Shown in pieces: positions 9,584 to 18,306 of a stretch of 64,000 nt of DNA (the first letter of the stretch is position 1; every line of letters starts with the position of its first letter). The notes under the pieces are model-generated. The model did not search any database, was not told the origin of the DNA, and saw only the letters and a program-made list of their open reading frames with translations. The stretch lies in assembly GCF_918320885.1 (NCBI RefSeq), contig NZ_OU907312.1, forward strand, positions 1,302,465 through 1,366,464, read 5' to 3'. The position numbers and the translations under genes were made by a program. The stretch comes from an unidentified bacterial endosymbiont. Lineage in GTDB: Bacteria; Pseudomonadota; Gammaproteobacteria; Enterobacterales; G038960095.

Positions 9584-10799
9584 TATAGAAAATAAGTTGT
9601 TAGATTCGATTGAAGATAATGATTCTCATAAATCATTAAAACAGTTGCAAATCAAGCGTTGGTTAATAGCGTATTGGCCATTAGTTCAAAGTTTTGGTGA
9701 GAGAAAAGCGCTATTTTTAAAAAAAGTTTTTGATGATAAAGATTATTGGGGGGATGACTTAGATAAACCGAAACTTAATAGATACACTGTCGGTAGGAAG
9801 TTGCTAGCATTGAAGGATGAGGATGGAAAAAAAAGTTTTTTGAGTAGTTTTGATAAATACAAGATTGCTTGTTGGTGTTGCTTTGAAAAAGAAATTAAAA
9901 CCATTTTTGATGAGTTTAAGCTAGAACAAGATACTGAATTATCAGAAAATTTAGTAGGGAATCTTAACAAAGGAGCTTTAATGATTTTTTGGTCGCATTA
10001 TATTAATAGGGATAACCTCAGTGAAGAAGATAAAAACAAATACTCTTACAAGTATGGTTTTGAATGCGCAATAGTAGAGAAATTTGTAGAGGCTTTAGAG
10101 TTCTTTTTTAAAGAATTAACTAATATACCTTTAGAGGAACGAGAAGATCTACTGATGCAAGCTGCCATTTATAAAAGAATTCATGTTAGTGCTAATGCTG
10201 AGATGGTTGATTTTTGTATCAGAAATATTAGAGCTGATAAATACCCTGAACTTTTAAAAAGAGATTTAGAACGTAATGGGTATTATTCTACCGTGTGTAA
10301 ATTGCAAAATGAATACTTTTTTGATAGCGCTAAAAAATTACTTGAATCCTTAACGGAATTTACTTCTTATGATGAATATTCATCTTTAATTTATAGTGTA
10401 CTAGGTAATATTAAATCAGCAGCAGATAAAAATTTAATTACGGCTGCTGAAAGTTTTCTTGATTTTATTTGGACGCATTCCATCTTCAGTATGCATCAAC
10501 AATCTTTTTTAAGTAAAATAAGTAACTTAGTATCCGCATCTAGGGATTTAATGACAGACCTTATTATAGAAAGTAAGGCTACTAAAATATTGTCAAAAAT
10601 TATTAATTCTCTTAATCCAGAGCAAATGGAATATATTAATAAAGATAGTCCATTAAGTTATGAAAAATTCAATCTTTTGAAACAAAATATTACCGCTATG
10701 GAAATACAAGGCAACGCTGTTACTCCAATTTTAGGGAATAATCCTGTTAATTTTTTTAATCCATCCTTATATAAGGATGGAGCGGGAGATATGGCTTAG
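9570..10799 (+). CDS. CifA-like protein, first gene of a cytoplasmic-incompatibility-factor-like operon
   Basis: 409 residues, largely alpha-helical in composition, with no signal peptide or membrane segment. GGAG lies 9 bases before the ATG. The call rests on context: it is the promoter-side partner of a large nuclease-deubiquitinase protein, in the order and size ratio of Wolbachia cifA-cifB (CifA about 450-490 residues). CifA proteins bind their cognate CifB and act as rescue or antidote factor in the insect egg. The segment around LTEFTSYDEYSSLIYSVLG looks like the conserved helical core of that family, but I could not align it. The AT-rich codon use differs sharply from neighbouring genes and supports transfer. 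Confidence 0.72.
   Translation: MDYTNIENKLLDSIEDNDSHKSLKQLQIKRWLIAYWPLVQSFGERKALFLKKVFDDKDYWGDDLDKPKLNRYTVGRKLLALKDEDGKKSFLSSFDKYKIACWCCFEKEIKTIFDEFKLEQDTELSENLVGNLNKGALMIFWSHYINRDNLSEEDKNKYSYKYGFECAIVEKFVEALEFFFKELTNIPLEEREDLLMQAAIYKRIHVSANAEMVDFCIRNIRADKYPELLKRDLERNGYYSTVCKLQNEYFFDSAKKLLESLTEFTSYDEYSSLIYSVLGNIKSAADKNLITAAESFLDFIWTHSIFSMHQQSFLSKISNLVSASRDLMTDLIIESKATKILSKIINSLNPEQMEYINKDSPLSYEKFNLLKQNITAMEIQGNAVTPILGNNPVNFFNPSLYKDGAGDMA
10761..10780. repeat. Perfect 20-bp palindrome at the 3' end of the cifA-like gene
   Basis: CCATCCTTATATAAGGATGG is its own reverse complement. It covers codons close to the C-terminus, 19 bases before the stop codon and about 90 bases before the cifB-like start. 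No T run follows, so it is not a standard terminator. It could stabilise the upstream message or reduce read-through into the toxin gene. Confidence 0.75.
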
Positions 10800-10867
10800 T
10801 GTAAAGATGTAATATGAATCTTTAAATTAAGAAAAAATATTTCAGATAAATAATTTATGAGGCCATT

Positions 10868-13800
10868 ATGTCAGATAATGATCAACAAGAAAAACCGAAA
10901 GACTTTGAATTAATAGAGTTGCTTTTTAAAAAGAAAATACCTATTAATTCAACTGTATCAATAGATCCAGAATCAAAATCACAATTAGAAGATTTCTCTA
11001 CAAGATTTCAATCGTTCATTGATCAGATTCCATCTTACTTACACTCAATCGACAAGCCAGGATTTTTTACTCATCTTTTTTTTGGAATTTTTTCTACTTT
11101 GTTAAATACTAAGATTAATAGAGAAAAATCACTGAATGTAAAAAGACTTTATTATCACTTTGAGGACGCGCAAACTTTAAAAATAATAGCTATCTCAGGT
11201 CGAGATCCATCTAATCTAAATAAAACTGATCAAGCAAATATTTTTATATTTTCAGAAAGAGATAGAGGTGTATTTACAAATCATGCTTCTAGTTTTAATC
11301 AAAGTGAATGGGACAGTATCAAATCTAAAATAAATTTACCGGCACAAATAGAGCATATTACTCCAAAAATTAAGTTAATAAAAATTACTAAAGATATTAA
11401 GGAAAATGGTATAGAAATTGAAGTAGAAGAAAATAAAAAAATAGAAAGTAGTACAGCCTCTCCTGGATTTGAATTTAAAGAAATAAAAGAAATAAAAAAT
11501 TCTTCAGGTAATCCTATTTATTTTGAAGATTGTATAGAAAATCTTGATAATCCGAATGGAAATATAGTTGAGGAAAATTTCAAAAATTTACTAGCTTATA
11601 TTACAAAGGTTCATATTAATCATTCTAACAGATCTTATGGGTCTGGATTTAACAAAAATAGATTGAAAATAGAGTTTCGTGAAGCTAATCATCATGGATT
11701 TGTCACAGGAGTTTTACTCAATTTCAAATATCGTTATCATGGTAAAATCTACTTAGAACAACTTTCTGGACCGGGTTTTGCGGATATTTTTGTAATATTT
11801 CGTGGTCCTAATCATGGAGTTAATGCTGTTCGTATAATTATTGAACTTAAAGCAAAAGAAAATTCTCCTACTGTTGGACTGAATCAAGCTAGAAAGTATA
11901 CTACTGGCCCTATACGAGTTTTGACTATCTCAGATCAAGTGCTTTATGTAGGACTGAATTTAGATTTTAGAGATTCTGCAACTTTCGATACTAAGATATT
12001 AACCCTTGAAAAACCGAAAATGTCTTTAATAGAACAAATATTTACTAATATTAGTGACTGGGATGGAAACCAAGAAAACAAGGCTATTTTAGAAGAACAA
12101 ATTAAAGAAGCTTTGTCATACGAGTATGATTCCTTTCCTGGTACCAAAGAAACAAAAGATCATTATTATTTTAGCAGATATATATCAGGTAAGTCGATTT
12201 TACTTAATAGTATTGATCAAGATGATGTAAAAAAATATTTATTTTCTTATGATGAAAGACCGTTGGAAGGTTATGAGGGGAAATATTCTTTATCAGAAAG
12301 TCCTGTTACTACTTTGGTTTTTATTAAAGGTAGTAATAAGAAGGGGAAAATAGCATTTATTTTCCATATACGAGAGTCTAATACAAAAGAATTTTGTCCT
12401 GATAAAAAAATTCCAATCGTAAATATACCAAATGTGGAAGAAATAATAGAAATTTATCTGAGTTTAAAAAAGTATGAAACAGGTATGTCTTTTGATGATC
12501 GTTTTAAGGTAGAAAAAATAAATAAATATAATAAAAATAGCGTTAACCAATTATCTATGTTTAAAGGGAAATTTATTGAAATACCAGACTCTAAGCAACT
12601 AAAAATAGCATTTGATCAAACGATAAATTCACAGCGTGAAACTGAATTTACTTCTAATTTATTACATTCACAGTATGAAAAATTATTTAGTGAAATAGCG
12701 AAAATACTTTATCCTATTAATGAATCTATTACTAATGAAGCACGGTTGCAAGCTTTTTTAAATGGTTTGACCAATAGTTACTGTGATTTAAAACTGCAAG
12801 AATCTTATAATTCACCTGATCCGAGCACAAAGATTGTAATTATACCTGAATTTCAAACAGGTGCAGGTGGTCGTATTGATATGTTGATTCAGGCTATTGG
12901 TCCTTCAGATCAAGGAACTAAAGAATATATTCCTATAGGCTTAGAATTTAAGAAACATTCTATAGGATTAAGTAAAAAACAACAAAGAGAGTTGGGAGAG
13001 TTAGAAAAAACAAATCTTATTATTTCTAAAGGTAAAGAAGCAGTAGAAAAACTAACGAAAGCACAGAAGCATAGATATGCTCAAGGCGCCGGCATAAAAG
13101 CTATGACAGATAGTGACAAAGCAATGATTGGGGGAGTTTTGCTTAATGTTAATGCTGAGAATCCCGATACTTTAATTTTCACTAGTGGGTCTTTTACTAA
13201 TGCTGTAGTGGTTCATAGCTCTATTGATATGATCGCTAAGAAAAAACATATGATAGGATTAGAAAATATAAAGAACAAACGCAAAGGTATGCGCATACAA
13301 GGAGAAGATTTAAATTTTTTGGAGTCTGCTACAGATAATGGAGATTATAATTACTGGCTGCAACAACACGATATAGCCCGTATAGCAAGAATAGGATACA
13401 GGGATGGTAACGATGTTCAATTTAATCCTACTAATTTTGAAATAATAGGTTCTTTAGATCAGCTAAGTATACAATTAGAACGGCTTCAAAACGTACAGCA
13501 TATAATGACAATGATCATTAATCTAGATAATAGAGGTCATTGGGTTACTTTGGTTGTTTATCAAAATAATGCGTATTATGCTGATTCGTTATATGATAGT
13601 GAAAAATACACTACAGAAGAACGCCATGAAATGCCGAATAATATTCGTTCGATTCTAGATCAAGCTCAAACTATTAATAACATTTTCGATCTTCGTGTTA
13701 GTCAACAAACAGATGGCTATAATTGTGGTTTGTGGGCATTAGAAAATGCGATTACTATAAATCAAACATTACAAGAAAATCAAGATCTGAACGGGATTAA

Positions 13801-14059
13801 AAATAGACTAAAACCAACTCAACAAATGAATGAAAAATACTTTGAGGAAAAGCGAGAAGAGCTTAGCAGACGATTGTTTGAAGATAATGAGCGACAAAAC
13901 CTCTTCCGAGAAATAGAGACTGTAATGAAGATTGTAGATATTAGGAATATAACTCAGCAGACGAGTGGGATCTCAGATCCACTAGCACTGACAAGCTCTG
14001 AAACTCAGATACCCGATCAACCGCTTTATCGTCCTGACTTACCTAGATCAAATCTTTAG
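10868..14059 (+). CDS. CifB-like toxin: two PD-(D/E)XK nuclease modules plus Ulp1-like deubiquitinase
   Basis: 1063 residues. Module 1: D306 (GFADIFVIF), E326-x-K328 (IIELKAKE) and Q340-x3-Y344 (LNQARKY). Module 2: D671 (GRIDMLI), E693-x-K695 (GLEFKK) and Q733-x3-Y737 (AQKHRY). Both keep the catalytic signature of PD-(D/E)XK enzymes and the QxxxY motif reported for CinB nucleases. The C-terminal module is a clan CE (C48) cysteine protease with H891 (GHWVTLVVY), D906 (YYADSL), Q947 and C953 (QQTDGYNCG). This order is that of CidB/CndB, the CifB proteins that sterilise embryos when the partner CifA is absent. It starts 68 bp after the cifA-like stop with a GAGG site. No type III or Sec signal is evident. 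A free-standing effector protease is less likely because of the two nuclease modules and the upstream partner. Confidence 0.85.
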   Translation: MSDNDQQEKPKDFELIELLFKKKIPINSTVSIDPESKSQLEDFSTRFQSFIDQIPSYLHSIDKPGFFTHLFFGIFSTLLNTKINREKSLNVKRLYYHFEDAQTLKIIAISGRDPSNLNKTDQANIFIFSERDRGVFTNHASSFNQSEWDSIKSKINLPAQIEHITPKIKLIKITKDIKENGIEIEVEENKKIESSTASPGFEFKEIKEIKNSSGNPIYFEDCIENLDNPNGNIVEENFKNLLAYITKVHINHSNRSYGSGFNKNRLKIEFREANHHGFVTGVLLNFKYRYHGKIYLEQLSGPGFADIFVIFRGPNHGVNAVRIIIELKAKENSPTVGLNQARKYTTGPIRVLTISDQVLYVGLNLDFRDSATFDTKILTLEKPKMSLIEQIFTNISDWDGNQENKAILEEQIKEALSYEYDSFPGTKETKDHYYFSRYISGKSILLNSIDQDDVKKYLFSYDERPLEGYEGKYSLSESPVTTLVFIKGSNKKGKIAFIFHIRESNTKEFCPDKKIPIVNIPNVEEIIEIYLSLKKYETGMSFDDRFKVEKINKYNKNSVNQLSMFKGKFIEIPDSKQLKIAFDQTINSQRETEFTSNLLHSQYEKLFSEIAKILYPINESITNEARLQAFLNGLTNSYCDLKLQESYNSPDPSTKIVIIPEFQTGAGGRIDMLIQAIGPSDQGTKEYIPIGLEFKKHSIGLSKKQQRELGELEKTNLIISKGKEAVEKLTKAQKHRYAQGAGIKAMTDSDKAMIGGVLLNVNAENPDTLIFTSGSFTNAVVVHSSIDMIAKKKHMIGLENIKNKRKGMRIQGEDLNFLESATDNGDYNYWLQQHDIARIARIGYRDGNDVQFNPTNFEIIGSLDQLSIQLERLQNVQHIMTMIINLDNRGHWVTLVVYQNNAYYADSLYDSEKYTTEERHEMPNNIRSILDQAQTINNIFDLRVSQQTDGYNCGLWALENAITINQTLQENQDLNGIKNRLKPTQQMNEKYFEEKREELSRRLFEDNERQNLFREIETVMKIVDIRNITQQTSGISDPLALTSSETQIPDQPLYRPDLPRSNL

Positions 14060-14220
14060 TCGGGTAACGGAGACATATTGCTATGCCACCGGCTAGGTAG
14101 AAGGAGCCGCTACAGTTTAGCAAATCCCACCCCCTTTGATGAAAGGTAAGCGACAAACCAGTACCGTGTAGAAAATTATGGGTGATGCCGTCAAAGGTCG
14201 GGTAACGGAGACACATTGCT
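14059..14220. repeat. 24-bp direct repeats after the CifB-like gene
   Basis: GTCGGGTAACGGAGACATAT and four more bases (14059-14082) recur at 14197-14220 with one mismatch, 138 bp apart. The first copy begins in the last codon of the cifB-like gene. Two GTAAGCGAC motifs, resembling IS66-type ends, lie at about 14147 and 14222. The repeats may mark insertion boundaries. Confidence 0.7.
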
Positions 14221-14301
14221 AGTAAGCGACCCATTATAGACGTCTGGACGATAAGCGGTTTAAGAGTCAATGTATTCCCCAGAAAACTAACGCTGGGGAA
14301 C

Positions 14302-14595
14302 ATGATGAGTTATAAAACTAAAGGGGTTATCAGGAGCCAAACGAAGAGAGCCAGCTACAGTGATGAGCTAAAGCCGGCTACCTTGATTCCCATTGCTATT
14401 CAACAAACAGAAACAGCTTCTTGCATGGCCCCTGCTGCTGTTAAGGCCATTGCAGAGGGATTGCCGACTGGAGAGGAGGCTAGTAGGCCACTCGGTATGA
14501 TTGAAATCATCTTGCAGCGGGCACGGGTCCAAATCAAGGGTTTGGTGGATGGCGATACCTTACGACTGGTTCTAAAGAGCTGCCAGGATGATTAA
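14302..14595 (+). CDS. IS66-family accessory protein TnpA
   Basis: 97 residues. The position before TnpB, with an 8-base overlap of the genes, and the C-terminal part (IEIILQRARVQIKGLVDGDT then LRLVLKSC) fit IS66 TnpA. The expected N-terminal helix-turn-helix is not clear, so the first part may be degenerate. Confidence 0.7.
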   Translation: MMSYKTKGVIRSQTKRASYSDELKPATLIPIAIQQTETASCMAPAAVKAIAEGLPTGEEASRPLGMIEIILQRARVQIKGLVDGDTLRLVLKSCQDD

Positions 14596-14935
14596 TTTAC
14601 CTACCGGGTCTCGCATCTGGTTGGTGGCGGGCGTCACTGATATGCGAAAAAGCTTTCAGGGACTGGCGGCGCAAGTAGAAAGTAAGCTAAAAGAGGCTGC
14701 CCTATCAGGCCAGTTGTTTGTGTTTCGGGGCAGACGGGGCAACCTCCTCAAGGTATTGTGGGCGACTAATGATGGGTTGTGTCTATTGTCCAAGCGGTTA
14801 GAGCGGGGCTTTTTCGTTTGGCCAGTGACCCGTGAGGGGAAGATATTCTTGACTCAGGCCCAATTGGTCATGTTACTCGAGGGGTTGGAATGGAAACAGC
14901 CTAAACGCTGTCATAAACCGCTATCGATATTGTAA
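14588..14935 (+). CDS. IS66-family protein TnpB (Orf2)
   Basis: 115 residues, complete. Typical IS66 Orf2 motifs are WLVAGVTDMRKSFQGLAAQV, LFVFRGRRGNLLKVLW and GLCLLSKRLERGFFVWP. Its role in transposition is accessory and not well defined. Confidence 0.93.
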   Translation: MINLPTGSRIWLVAGVTDMRKSFQGLAAQVESKLKEAALSGQLFVFRGRRGNLLKVLWATNDGLCLLSKRLERGFFVWPVTREGKIFLTQAQLVMLLEGLEWKQPKRCHKPLSIL

Positions 14936-15035
14936 AAGCATTAACCTCAGTGTAACGTTATGGGATGAACCAGCTCCGAGTGACGCCGCCGCGCTACAAG
15001 CACTGCTACTTGACCAGCAGGCTACCATTGCTGCT

Positions 15036-15686
15036 TTGCAACGTGAATTGCAGGATAAATTGGCAGAAATTGAGCAGCTAAAGAGCCAGCTAGCCGTTTT
15101 GAAACGTCAGCAATTTGGCTGCCACTCTGAGAAGGTCAAACGACAAATTCAGCAGGTTGAAGAAAAGCTCTTCGAATTAGAAGAGGATTGCATCCAAAAG
15201 CTGGCCCCCGTTGACCCAGGTGTTGTTGCTGCTTTACGACAATCACCTGCTCGAAGACCGTTACCTGCCGAATTGGCCCGAGAAATACAGACGCTAGCCC
15301 CACAAGAGACGGCTTGCCCGGAGTGCGGAGGTGAATTAAAGCCATTGGGTGAGCAGAGCAGTGAGCAACTCGAGTTGATAAAGAGTGCCTTCAAGGTTAT
15401 CCGCTGGGTTCGGCAAAAACGGGCCTGTGGTCGTTGTGATTGCATCGTACAAGCACCAGCCCCCAGTCGTCCGATCGACCGTGGGATCGCTGGGCCAGGA
15501 TTACTCGCCAGAGTAGTGGTATCCAAATTCGCAGAACATACGCCGCTCTATCGGCAGTCAGAGATTTATGCACGCCAAGGGGTTGAATTGAGCCGCAGTA
15601 CGCTAGGTCGTTGGGTGGCTGCGGTCAGTGAGTTGCTAAGCCCCCTAAAGGCGGGCGCCCGAGAGTACTGTCAGAAAAAGATTTGA
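15036..15686 (+). pseudogene. IS66-family transposase TnpC, C-terminally truncated
   Basis: About 216 residues of a protein that is normally about 500. Visible are the N-terminal coiled coil (LQRELQDKLAEIEQLKSQLA), the IS66 zinc-binding region (CPECGGELK and CGRC) and the start of the transposase domain (DRGIAGPGLLARVVVSKFAE). The frame is open further upstream to about 14950 and reads DEPAPSDAAALQALLLDQQA, which looks coding, so the true start is earlier than 15036. The catalytic DDE part is missing, cut at the junction with a resolvase fragment. Confidence 0.88.
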
Positions 15687-15820
15687 AAGAAGCCCGTGCT
15701 TTACTAACCGATCCTGATATCACAGTCGAAGACGTAGCCCGGCGTCTGGGGGTTGGCTCATCTACTTTGTACCGTTATCTACCTGCAGCCCGTCAGTCAG
15801 TGCAGGAAGCGGCAGCCTGA
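15683..15820 (+). pseudogene. Resolvase C-terminal fragment
   Basis: 45 codons reading LKEARALLTDPDITVEDVAR, RLGVGSSTLYRYLPAARQ and a short tail, then TGA. This is the helix-turn-helix end of a Tn3-type resolvase. It begins exactly where IS66 tnpC is cut. With the N-terminal piece at 8860-9046 on the minus strand it may be the other half of one resolvase gene broken by the material between. Confidence 0.8.
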
Positions 15821-15956
15821 TCCTGCAAATGGCCTCAAATTGTAGCGTCGCCCACACTGGGCCGTAATGAAGGATTGCTTTTTCGTTTAGCATGGAATAC
15901 ACTAAAGTATATCACATAATTTTTCCCTAAAGGACAAGGTTGCTTGGAGACTTTTG

Positions 15957-16217
15957 ATGAGTCAAATGGCTAAATTATTTAAAAACGGCAGAAGCCAGGC
16001 GGTGAGACTCCCGGTTGCTTATCGTTTTGATACAGAACGGGTTTTTTTATCTAAAAATCCAGAAACTGGAGACGTGATTCTTTCTCGCAAGCCAATGAAT
16101 TGGGATTTTTTCTTAGAAAAGTTAAAAATTTTGGCAGTAAATAGCGATTTTCTTAGTCAAGAAGAACGTAATCAGATTCCACAGAATAGAGACCCTTTTA
16201 AGGGTTGGGTTGAGTAG
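15957..16217 (+). CDS. vapB: VapB-type antitoxin
   Basis: 86 residues. An AbrB/SpoVT-type swapped-hairpin start (AKLFKNGRSQAVRLPVAYRF) is followed by an acidic tail that binds the toxin (NRDPFKGWVE). ATG 15957 is preferred over the TTG one codon earlier because GGAG lies 8 bases upstream. The stop codon overlaps the toxin start by one base (TAGTG), the usual coupling of vapBC. VapB normally represses its own promoter together with VapC. Confidence 0.9.
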   Translation: MSQMAKLFKNGRSQAVRLPVAYRFDTERVFLSKNPETGDVILSRKPMNWDFFLEKLKILAVNSDFLSQEERNQIPQNRDPFKGWVE

Positions 16218-16615
16218 TGCATAGGTACATGTTGGATACTAATACAGTAAGCTTTATTATTAGAAATCATCCAGTTATTATACAGCATATGGTAAGTATT
16301 CCACCAAGCTCTGTTTTTATTTCTGCTATTACGGAAGGGGAGTTACGTTTTGGATTAGAAAAACGACCAGAAGCGAAACGACTTTTTATAGCTGTTCAAG
16401 AATTTTTGAGATGTGTAGATATATTACCCTGGGGTAGCGCTGTTTCTAAAACTTATGCAGCTGTACGTGCTCAAATGGAAAAAAATGGAAGTATACTTTC
16501 TTCTCTTGATATGCTGATAGCCGCACATGCAATAAGTGTAAAATATGTTTTAGTTTCTAATGATAAAGCTTTTATACAAGTTCCAAATTTAAAATTAGAA
16601 GATTGGACTGTTTGA
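16217..16615 (+). CDS. vapC: VapC toxin, PIN-domain ribonuclease
   Basis: 132 residues with GTG start; an ATG four codons in is also possible. The PIN-domain acidic residues are in MLDTNT, AITEGELRFG, SSLDMLIAAHA and SNDKAF. VapC enzymes cleave tRNA or rRNA and are held off by VapB. As a neighbour of the replication gene the pair probably stabilises the plasmid or integrated element. Base composition is AT-rich like the Cif-like operon. Confidence 0.92.
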   Translation: MHRYMLDTNTVSFIIRNHPVIIQHMVSIPPSSVFISAITEGELRFGLEKRPEAKRLFIAVQEFLRCVDILPWGSAVSKTYAAVRAQMEKNGSILSSLDMLIAAHAISVKYVLVSNDKAFIQVPNLKLEDWTV

Positions 16616-17562
16616 TTAATGTTTTAAGTCAACAGACAGGTCGCTCGAGAGAGGGGACATGTCGCTGCGCGACACCAGGGAAGAAGACTGCCCACAGCCT
16701 TTGCTCTCACTCTCCAAGGCAATAAATGGAGATTTTTAATCTCTTTTAAAAACGGAGAACCCTTTAAAAGCCTTGTAATCGATTATAATGTTAGATTTTT
16801 ACACAATATCACCACCCTATTGCCCAACACCTAAAAATCTTTTCTAGTGGATTATAGCAGTTTTTAACCTGATTTGTGTTCATCAGGTTCTCTTCAGAGC
16901 TCTACAAAACCTCGTTCCTAAGCAACACCCGAATCACCCTCACAAAGCCTCAAAAATCAAAACAAGAAAGACATGTCTTTTTTTACCAAATTGTGGTTCC
17001 ACAAGGAAGCAGCTACGGGCATACTACCCCTTGTGTTAGGTTTTTTTTGACGTGGTTTGAGATCTTTCTTCGCTTTCAATTAATATAAACCAATTTAAGG
17101 CGTTTTTTCTCTTGAACTATACAAATCCATTACCTGTGTCGTTAAAGTATCTCCACGGCCCTTGTATCGACTTTTACGGGCATTCTACTGGTGTGAGTAA
17201 TCCTCTGATTTGGGCATTGTGTCGGGTATGGTGATTTATTACAGTTTCTGACTAGGCCAGTTTGGATAGCTTGCTCCTGACATAATCCAAGTTAAGACTC
17301 AGGCAGGTGGAAGTTATCCACAAGCACAGGTAACGGATCGGGCAGCCGTGCGCTCGCGCTTTTTTTTATTATAAACAGATTAAAGAACAGATTAGGGGAT
17401 TTTTATCAAATCCAAAAATGCCAATTCGTATAAGGCTTTGAAGTGGGTTTTAAATTTTCTTATCCCTGGTGCTAGAACGGTATCTCCCTGGTGCTAGAAC
17501 GGTACTTTTGATCAAAAAACAACCTATACCGTTCTAGCACCAGGGTTTAGTGGTTATTTTTT
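16616..17562. other. Non-coding region, probable plasmid replication origin
   Basis: About 950 bp without a supported gene. It holds a perfect DnaA box, TTATCCACA, at 17314-17322, AT-rich stretches, a T-rich run after a GC stem near 17350-17370, and the 19-bp repeats next to the replication gene. Together with the Rep protein this suggests the origin of replication of the former plasmid. Confidence 0.65.
17464..17545. repeat. Three 19-bp Rep-type repeats (two direct, one inverted)
   Basis: CCCTGGTGCTAGAACGGTA occurs at 17464-17482 and 17486-17504, and its exact complement at 17527-17545. They lie just downstream of rep. They could be iterons or operator sites for Rep. The second and third copies can also pair in RNA as a 19-bp stem. 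Confidence 0.85.
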
Positions 17563-18306
17563 TTACATGTCAGAGTTCTTGATTTTTTTGTAATGTAAGT
17601 GACGTTTTTGCGAATCACTCGGTTTTTTTTCAATATGCACAAGATCTTCTTGAATGCTATAGCTAAATTTTTGGCCATTAGCTCTGCTGGCTTCGATTAT
17701 CGCATTGAGAGCTTTTCGTAAGTCTTGTCTGTAGTTATCAAGCCTAGTTGCTTCACTTCCACAAAGTTCATGTAGCTTTGCGACGCTGTAAGCATAAGGT
17801 TTGGCGTGACTAGCATAAAACCCATGTAACCATTGTGCCAACGGCTTTCCGGATAATGCGTTTCGTATATTTAAATCTATCTGTGTAAATCTGTTGGCAT
17901 CAAATAACGGTCTTAATTTTTTATTTAAAATAACAACATATTCTACAGTTTTTTCATCTTTGTAAATTTCTTCAATTAAACCGCCGACATAGGTGAACTT
18001 ATCCTGGATTATTTCAATAGTTCCGGAACGAAGTCGTAACAACCTTCGATGTAGGATTTCTCGATTTTTTCCTGTATCAGTTTTTCCCAGGACTTTTAGC
18101 ATGGAGTAAGCTGTGAATCTATATTGCTGTCCCATCTCATGAAATCGAGTAATATGTAATACAGATTCCCATACATCGAGATCTCCTTGATCAAGTCTGG
18201 TTCCTGTATAAAGTATTTTTAATCCTTCTGGTGCCGCAATTGGATGGCGTTCTAGCGCTAATTTTTTCCCTTTTTTAACAGCCCCAAATACGCTCTCCTG
18301 CATCAC
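17563..18306 (-). CDS. TrfA-like plasmid replication initiator, N-terminus replaced
   Basis: 247 residues. The part starting at LALERHPIAAPEGLKILYTG, with RLDQGDLDVWESVLHI, resembles the TrfA family, which binds iterons and recruits DnaA and DnaB. Known members are longer (about 285-380 residues), and the first five codons here fall in the 167-bp Tn3 repeat, so the natural start has been lost and translation would begin at GTG or ATG codons supplied by transposon DNA. Downstream are the 19-bp repeats and a DnaA box. Whether the shortened protein still works is unknown. Confidence 0.8.
   Translation of the reverse strand: MMQESVFGAVKKGKKLALERHPIAAPEGLKILYTGTRLDQGDLDVWESVLHITRFHEMGQQYRFTAYSMLKVLGKTDTGKNREILHRRLLRLRSGTIEIIQDKFTYVGGLIEEIYKDEKTVEYVVILNKKLRPLFDANRFTQIDLNIRNALSGKPLAQWLHGFYASHAKPYAYSVAKLHELCGSEATRLDNYRQDLRKALNAIIEASRANGQKFSYSIQEDLVHIEKKPSDSQKRHLHYKKIKNSDM

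Larger units (their letters stand above)
14222..15682 (+). mobile_element. IS66-family element, truncated at the 3' end
   Basis: Left end near 14222 (GTAAGCGACCC, like IS66 termini), followed by the tnpA, tnpB and tnpC genes in the standard order. tnpC stops after less than half its normal length, where resolvase sequence begins. The right end is missing, so the element cannot move on its own. Confidence 0.85.
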
